From Zygnema cylindricum (taxonomy: Eukaryota > Streptophyta > Zygnematophyceae > Zygnematales > Zygnemataceae): a DNA stretch of 36,572 bases. The position numbers and the translations under genes are program-made. This document shows positions 31,153 to 36,572 of the stretch, one piece after another. Location: positions 1 through 36,572 of the forward strand of contig JBBHKE010001825.1 in assembly GCA_037447655.1 (NCBI GenBank), in the 5' to 3' direction. The notes beneath the pieces are model-generated. The model had not been told where the DNA came from and ran no database searches. It saw nothing but the letters and a program-made list of their open reading frames with translations. Each line of letters begins with the position of its first letter. Position 1 is the first letter of the stretch.

Positions 31153-32146
31153 TGTTGAAAATCATTAGTTTTTTAGGGTATTTTCTAGGTCTATAATAAA
31201 AGGAAAAGAGCAAGCAGCCTGCTTTCACCTTTCCTCTCTATCCCCCATACTTGTTGTAGTCATTGAAAGAGAGAGAGAGAGAGAGAAAGAGATGAGAAGC
31301 CATGGCTGCCTCAGTCTAATAAACATGACTAAAGAGTGACTAATGTCACTCTTAACAAAAGGTTGAGTCCGGGAGGACTCGAACCCCCGATCGAAAGAGC
31401 AAGGTGTAGCCGTCAGCTCTAACCGGTCTGTCGTAGAAGTTTGTTGAAGTATATAGGGGATGATTACTATTTAAACTATGTTGCGGTCTATAAACCATAT
31501 AACGGAAATATAAATGAAAAGACATAGAACGGGTTATATACAGTGCAAACATCATACCACACGAAACAAATGAATTGGACATTGTTTCGACGGTCAAAAT
31601 TTAATGTCGGTTCTTATCCAACAGCGCACATCATAGTCAAGATCGCGGAATGGTCACTTCGGTGTTTTATGACATGGCATGACCTGGCACCACGTGGAGA
31701 GATGACATTTGGTCGTGGGAATTACGTGGAACAAGTGAAAAGTGGACACGTGTCCGCCTATTGGCCTTGTCGTACAGAGGCCGTATAGAAAGTACATCGG
31801 TAGTAGTGTTTTCGAGTACTGTACTGTGATATGATTGGTTCGTACAGTCACTAGATAGGAGTTGTGAGAGGGAACTAGGGCTTAGAAAAATTTGGTAGGT
31901 AGTCTTTTCTCTCTTTGAGAGTTTGAATAAATTGGCATTTTTGCCACCCTATTACTTATCGGCTGGTTGGCCGTTTTCAATGATTCTTTTTCTTACGGAC
32001 TCAGGGGAGTCAATGCTACACATGGGTGAAGTCAGATTGTTTGCTTGTCTGCTTTGGCAGCAGTGGTTGTCATTAGAAGAGGGTTAGTTAAAAATTATCT
32101 AGAGGCTTCTTGAGTTCTATAGTCCAATGGAGGACATAGAATTGCA
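31153..32146 (+). repeat. 3' LTR of element C (beta)
   Basis: 994 bp from TGTTGAAAATCATTAG to GAATTGCA, clearly diverged from the 5' LTR (many single-base differences, by eye roughly one in ten in the first 250 bp). It has a GA microsatellite near 31267-31290 where the 5' LTR is less regular. The tRNA-like segment is at 31366-31432. Confidence 0.9.
31366..31432 (-). other. tRNA-like segment in 3' LTR of C
   Basis: Minus strand GACCGGTTAGAGC (D-arm and A-box-like) and GGTTCGAGTCC at 31375-31385 (exact B box), within GGGGGTTCGAGTCCTCC, which can form a T-arm stem. No clear anticodon arm. Confidence 0.55.
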
Positions 32147-33149
32147 CTTTCAGTCGAAGATCTGCAAGCTTGACACAATCTGCCATATAATGTCTCGGTT
32201 TTTTGCAGAAGTGACATAGTCCACCTCGAGGAGCTCCTTTCCCTTGTCGATCAAATTTGCCACCTCCTTGTCCTCTTCCTCCAAAGTTTCGATAGGGATC
32301 CTTTCCGTTTTCCTCATCACGCTTCCGCCAATCAGATCGTGCAGCCAATGTTTGAACACTCAAACTTCCTCTCCTAAGTTATATGGTACTCTCTTTCACT
32401 AAAATCATCTCCACTGTATCATCCCAATTCCAATTGCTATCACCTAGATCCCAGAACAGATTAATGATATTCTCATACTCTTCAGGTAGTTTCATTATCA
32501 GTGTATTAACTCTTTTTCTCTCAAACCATGAGTTACCTGCACTCTCTAGTTCTCCAAATAATGCTCCTAAATCATTCCAATTATCATTCATACTTCCTCC
32601 CTTGTAAGTATAAGCTGAAATCGTATTTTATGCCAGCTTTTGCTGCTGCAATGACCCAATCTTATATTTGTTTACAAGAGATACCTAAATATGAGAGGAA
32701 TATCTAACATGCATAAGAGGAATGGCAATACCCTTCACTACACTTTTGAGAATTAGGAGCTTAGCCACCTTGTCCTTATAGTTCCAATTTTTATATTTTG
32801 ACCGTTCGGTCTGACTCTTTATCACCATTGCTGCTGGTGTTGTTGCCGGTATCGTCTTTGATAAAGGAGTCCCTCGAGAAGAAACTCCTCCCTTTTCTCC
32901 TTCCATGATTATCTTCTCCCCTTCCTTGTCATCGTTTGTGATGGTGATTGTGGTGGTGGAGGCGCCAGAAAAACGTGTTCCTACAAACTCAGGTGGAGGT
33001 GGACATCGAATTTGCCCGGACACTCTGCCCCATAGGTGCTTATCAAAAAGTTCTCCCTCCATCATCATTTCCCAATAAAGAAAGTCAGATCCATTAAATA
33101 TGGGCACCCTAGAGGGTGGGCCCATAACCTGAAATTCTGTGGTCTCCAT
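32147..33149 (-). pseudogene. Broken Copia gag of element D
   Basis: The frame starts at ATG 33149, 20 nt inside the 5' LTR, with VMGPPSRVPIFNG encoded across the primer-binding site. About 150 codons are open to 32685, including a Thr/Ile-rich variable stretch. A disrupted part follows at about 32684-32592, then the capsid-like region at 32591-32379 (LIMKLPEEYENIINL). A Gly/Arg-rich basic stretch precedes an intact zinc knuckle CHFCKKPRHYMADC (CX2CX4HX4C) near 32215-32170, the only canonical one of the three elements. The frame then enters element C at 32146 and resumes at 24579. Confidence 0.87.
33115..33129 (-). other. Primer-binding site of element D
   Basis: Plus strand GGTGGGCCCATAACC, the same 15-nt initiator tRNA-Met anticodon-arm match as A and C, directly next to the 5' LTR. 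Confidence 0.85.
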
Positions 33150-34034
33150 TAACCCACAAAATTAGCAGCCTATGTAAAGCCTCTAGGATAATATTTGCCC
33201 CTTTCACTTTCTCACTCAATAAGTGCCGCCCAGGCCCAAAAATATTCTGACCACCCTCATCCCTGTGAGGACAAGACTCCCTTGAGGCAAACGCAAAAAG
33301 AATCACTGAATTTGCTCCTCTGAGCAGTAAGTTATGGCTTGCCAAAGATGGCCTATAAATACAAAAGGTCACCTGGAGAGAGGCGCCTCAAATACGCTAA
33401 GTCCCTTAACTCCTACTCATAACTACCTGCTACTCTACCCTATGCGAATCAAAAGAGTGTATAGTACAAGAAGGTACAGTGGCCGATTGTACTTCTTGTA
33501 CGACCATTGTACAACGTGGCCTTCTGGTTGACACTTGTCAACTTGGGAGCCATCGTTCCTCCTCCCATCTTTCTTGGCATCCAATGATATGTCGCCACGT
33601 GGCAAAGCGCGCCGCGCTGTCCGGAAGCGGCCAAAGATTCATTCGGGTTTGGCGGGGGCGACGAAGGCCGTCCGATCATATATTTTACACGGTTAGATTC
33701 GCGTCCGCGAGCGCCGTTTGACTATATATGTCGTTTCGTCAATTTTGGTCTGTTTAAGTAAAAGTGACGTTTGCGTAAAATTTTAATCAATTACCGAACC
33801 ATGTACGGGTATCTTTTTGTTAACGCCTAAATGGTTTAAGCATACATCGACATAGTACTCCGTAGACTTTAAATCCTGCTAAAGGCTGCATTTTGGTAGT
33901 CTATCAACCTGTCTAATTGCCTGCGTGTCTGCATGTTTTTTTTTAACTATGGCGACAGCTATGGTGACTCTTTCTCTCTCTCTTCACTATAGAGTCTAAT
34001 TTAAGAAACGAATATTTATTATTTCTTTTCAACA
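33130..34034 (-). repeat. 5' LTR of element D (gamma)
   Basis: 905 bp from TG at 33130 to CA at 34034. The inner 308 bp match the 3' LTR remnant. TATTTATA on the minus strand (33354-33361) aligns in position with the beta TATA box. A GTAC cluster of five lies at about 33460-33515. The outer end, TGTTGAAAAG in element sense, resembles the beta LTR start, suggesting common descent. The tRNA-like segment of alpha and beta is not recognisable here. Confidence 0.8.
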
Positions 34035-34039
34035 GCTCA

Positions 34040-34881
34040 CATAGAGGGGAACACATTGTTGCTCTTGATTTGTTGCGACTTAGAATTTAACGACGAAGCG
34101 CATTATATTGTCCAACAGAACCCTCCCTCGCCTTATTAAAGGTATCCAAGCTTGTGAGTGGACTTGGTTTTTGTACACGGTGTTTAGAGGACCCTTTTTG
34201 AAGTGGTTGTTACGGATTAAAGTGAAACACATGTTTTTTCTCTTATGTTATTGCATATTACCCTATTTCTCGTGATGTAGTGGTTTATAAGGAAGAATAT
34301 TACCCTTGTCTAGTCCCGACAATTTACTTTGCGCTATCTGTGGTGGAGATGTTCTAATCATCAGTCAGGTGAGTGGGCGAAATCCTTTTCCATTGTGCAT
34401 GATATTTTTTTAAGCCAAGAGGTTTAAGGTGATATCCACCAAGCCTTATAATTGCTTTCTATTATAAACTTGTGCTTGTGCCTTTCGGAGATTTCCACCC
34501 GCGACCCTCTTTAGAAGAAAAACGATGTTAGATGACAAAAGGAGACTTGTAGGTCATCGACCAAGGACCCGCTCGAAGTCCACGATTGCCACGGTTGTGG
34601 AACTTACCTTGCTATGGTTTCTGGTAGTTATGTTTTGTAGGTTTTTTTTTCTTAATCATCTTGAGAAGTTAATTAGGTTTATACTTATTTTAGTTACTTT
34701 GCTAAATGCATGTTTTAGTTAGCATTCTATTGTTTTATTTAGCCTTTTTGACTTAGCCCATTTCATTTTGACTATTTTAGTTTTAAATGCCATTTTGTTT
34801 TTTCCGTTATTTGTACTCCGATGGTTTTTATGTCGCAAGTTTGACAATCAATTTGATATTCTACGGTACAAATGAGAATCT
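34040..34881. other. Non-coding stretch right of the Copia complex
   Basis: No LTR, TIR or convincing open frame is seen. T-rich sequence dominates 34620-34860. It may include unique flanking DNA. Confidence 0.35.
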
Positions 34882-34884
34882 TTA

Positions 34885-35345
34885 GGGTCAGGTTCCATCA
34901 ATCAAAAAGTGGGGTAGTTTACAGAATTCCGCGACTATCCGTACCAAATCGTACCGCTTATTTCGTTTTTATACGCAAAACAACATTACAAAGAATCTTG
35001 CCAATACTCTCGGAAGGTCTTGGAGGTAACATTGACTGTCAGATATCCATCTACGAGGCGTTCGCTTAATTTTTCTGCCAACGTACCTCAGTGAGGTGGG
35101 TTGGCAAATACATAAAGAAAATGAATTGCGACACGTTGGACGATTAAGCTACGTGTCACGATGGATAACCAACGAAAAATCGTGAAATTTGCTTATAGTA
35201 TGTACCTTTCAAAAGCAACTGAAAATAGAAGAAGTAATCTCGAAGCTGTCTTTCGTCGCGCTATTTTTAGCAACACTCTTTCGTCACACTATTTCCGGCA
35301 AAGGATTTTCGTCATGTTCGAAAATAGGAAACCTTAAAAAATGAG
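34885..35345. mobile_element. TIR element relative T2, right end not found
   Basis: It begins TTA then GGGTCAGGTTCCATCAA, followed by AAAAAGTGGGGTAG, matching the ends of the P family. Internal similarity to T1 (3866-4640). It contains a hairpin with arms TGCCAAC..ACCTCA at about 35077-35106. No matching right terminus was found before the next element starts. Confidence 0.45.
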
Positions 35346-35559
35346 CTAGCGTAAAAAGACTAGCGTTTGCAAAAAGTACAAAAGTTTTGTCGTATTATGA
35401 TTTGGTACGCAAGTACATGGTATGCAAGGGAAGATTTGAAGTGAAATTTGTCGATGTGAAGATTTTGAAAAAAATTTGAATATCCTTTCAAAACCCGTGT
35501 GGTGCCACTCAATGTATAACACATGGTTTACAAACTCTTCGTGATGGAACATCGACTTA

Positions 35560-35597
35560 GGGTGGAATTCCATTAGCAAAAAAATGGGGCTATTTAA
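35560..35597 (+). mobile_element. Left end of a further TIR element S, interrupted by Q
   Basis: TTA followed by GGGTGGAATTCCATTAG and AAAAAAATGGGGC is a P-family left end. Element Q begins only about 40 bp later, so S appears to be split near its end. Its right end may lie beyond 36306 or outside the window. Confidence 0.45.
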
Positions 35598-35600
35598 TTA

Positions 35601-36305
35601 GGGCCGACTTCCATTAGTGAAAAAAACGGTGTTATGTACTGAGGACTATACCGTTTCGTACAGGTCCATACCCTTTTTTTTTTTGGGAAAACATCATAAG
35701 AAAAATGTCCAAGATTGTAGCCGTAAACTCTGAGCGTCGGACGCCATTACACTTTTTATCCGAGACGCCACGTCACCAACCCTCCAGTAATTGACGACCG
35801 TGCAGAGGGAGGACACTACTCAAAGACTAAACGAGTAAAAATGGGTAGTGTGGAAAAGGCAAATAAACTCCACGATGAGGGCGCGGCGTATGTGCGCACA
35901 AGTCGCATGGGCCATGTGCCTTCTACCAAGGTGGCTGCGAATCCTTCAAAATTATCCCTTCACGCTCCCACCATCAAAGTTTGCTGACGCCTTTTTTCTT
36001 GTTGCATTTTGAAATTTTGGGTAGTACATTATAATGCCCTCTGTACGTGACCTCCGCTTGTACGGATATTATCTGTACGTGACCTCCGTTTGTACGAATA
36101 TTATCTCTGCTCGTACAGATATTGCAATCAAACATTGCATTCGAAGATTCGTTCAAGATTTTAAGAATCGAATATTAACCTACGTGCTACAAACCAGAAT
36201 GGGCCACGCAAATAAAAAATGGTACAATGACGCGACCTAATGGAAGGCACGCTCTTCAGTAAAATTTGCCGTACAATTACTGAGACGTGTAATAGAAGTC
36301 CACCC
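35601..36305 (+). mobile_element. TIR DNA element Q
   Basis: The left end GGGCCGACTTCCATTAG and right end TAATAGAAGTCCACCC are imperfect inverted repeats, flanked by TTA on the left and TAA on the right (one mismatch in a 3-bp duplication). 705 bp, non-coding. It shares the AAGGTGGCTGCGAATCC segment with T1. Confidence 0.6.
36041..36104 (+). repeat. 32-bp tandem repeat rich in GTAC
   Basis: CTGTACGTGACCTCCGCTTG at 36041 recurs at 36073 with one change, and a third degraded unit (CTCGTACAGATATT) follows. Each unit carries two GTAC sites and the ATATTATCT motif. Confidence 0.75.
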
Positions 36306-36308
36306 TAA

Positions 36309-36572
36309 TTTAACCTGGCATGTAGAGCAGGCCGTATGATTACAATAATAGCCACTAGCAACCCGGTGCTTTGCCCTTTGGTTTCCAAAGGCCTGTGGTT
36401 TTTGTACACGCGGACCAATAGGAGCTTCACAATTTGTCGTAGGAGCTACTCGTACTCCTTCATGTATCAATCCCGTTTCCGGTAGTGTACGGATAGTGGC
36501 GTAATGTGATGGGATTGCACGCGCAAAAGTGAAAAGTACTTGTTTTTTACAATTTCGTCCGTTTACTTCCGT
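36309..36572. other. Terminal stretch without recognised features
   Basis: No gene or repeat terminus seen. It could be the continuation of element S beyond Q. Confidence 0.3.

Larger units (their letters stand above)
24580..32146 (+). mobile_element. Element C: Ty1/Copia retrotransposon, family beta, inserted in D
   Basis: LTRs of 998 and 994 bp begin TGTTGAAAATCATTAG. The flanks are CTTTT (24575-24579) and CTTTC (32147-32151), a 5-bp target duplication with one change. The primer-binding site is at 25578-25592 and the polypurine tract at 31141-31152. A 1183-bp alpha solo LTR interrupts it at 25605. Without that insert the element is about 6.4 kb, the same as A. The gag-pol region carries more than a dozen stops and several frameshifts. 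The insertion splits D between its zinc knuckle and linker, proving that C is younger than D. Confidence 0.92.
21736..34034 (-). mobile_element. Element D: oldest Copia element, family gamma, split by later insertions
   Basis: The outer ends are TG at 21736 and CA at 34033-34034, with near-matching 5-bp flanks GTTCA (21731-21735) and GCTCA (34035-34039). D pieces are found at 21736-22041 (3' LTR part), 23040-23430 (protease region), 24472-24579 (gag-protease linker), 32147-33129 (gag) and 33130-34034 (5' LTR). The gaps are filled by a beta LTR, an alpha solo LTR and the complete element C. Most of D pol and about two thirds of its 3' LTR are missing, apparently removed at the beta LTR. Collinearity with elements A and C shows that the pieces belong together. 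Confidence 0.85.

Noticed and set aside
31366-31432. A functional tRNA gene
   Set aside because: B box and T-arm are good, but no proper anticodon arm or matching 5' acceptor strand could be drawn.
33109-33372. A minus-strand frame across the gamma LTR that resembles one in the alpha LTR
   Set aside because: The similarity comes from shared LTR nucleotide sequence. The frame is different from gag and is not maintained.
36041-36104. CRISPR-like direct repeats
   Set aside because: Units are adjacent without spacers and the context is eukaryotic.

Overview
The window reads as repeat-rich eukaryotic nuclear DNA, most likely from a land plant or a close relative. The evidence for eukaryote is a split Ty1/Copia landscape, MITE-like DNA elements, long non-coding stretches and no bacterial-type operons. 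The plant leaning rests mainly on the retrotransposon primer-binding sites. They are complementary over 15 nt to the anticodon arm of initiator tRNA-Met, in the form I recall for plants (GGTGGGCCC) rather than animals (GCTGGGCCC). Repeated GTAC clusters, the core of the plant SBP-box site, fit this. The species cannot be named.

Layout. 1-909 holds the only plausible host exon, a coiled-coil protein on the minus strand. 1.7-6.7 kb is a field of small DNA elements, a foldback element, a degenerate minisatellite and a purine tract. 7709-14143 is a near-complete but broken Copia element (A, family alpha, minus strand) with a 5-bp target duplication, inserted into the end of an older DNA element. 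14159-15644 is a pair of related TIR elements in opposite orientation, forming a 1.5-kb imperfect palindrome. 15.7-20.5 kb has further DNA elements and a quiet stretch. 21736-34034 is a nested Copia complex. The oldest element, D (gamma, minus strand), is split by element C (beta, plus strand), by an alpha solo LTR and by a beta LTR whose flanks do not match. C is itself split by a second alpha solo LTR. 34.0-36.6 kb returns to DNA elements.

The three Copia families (alpha, beta, gamma) are related and share an unusual 5' architecture. The gag reading frame starts exactly 20 nt inside the LTR and runs through the primer-binding site, which supplies a second in-frame ATG because it is the complement of the CAU anticodon. 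The LTRs also share dense GTAC clusters, and alpha and beta carry an antisense tRNA-like segment with a B box. No copy seen here is intact: all have stops, frameshifts or deletions. No CRISPR array, rRNA gene or functional tRNA gene was found. I see no unknown multi-gene system; the most interesting material is the design and nesting history of these elements.
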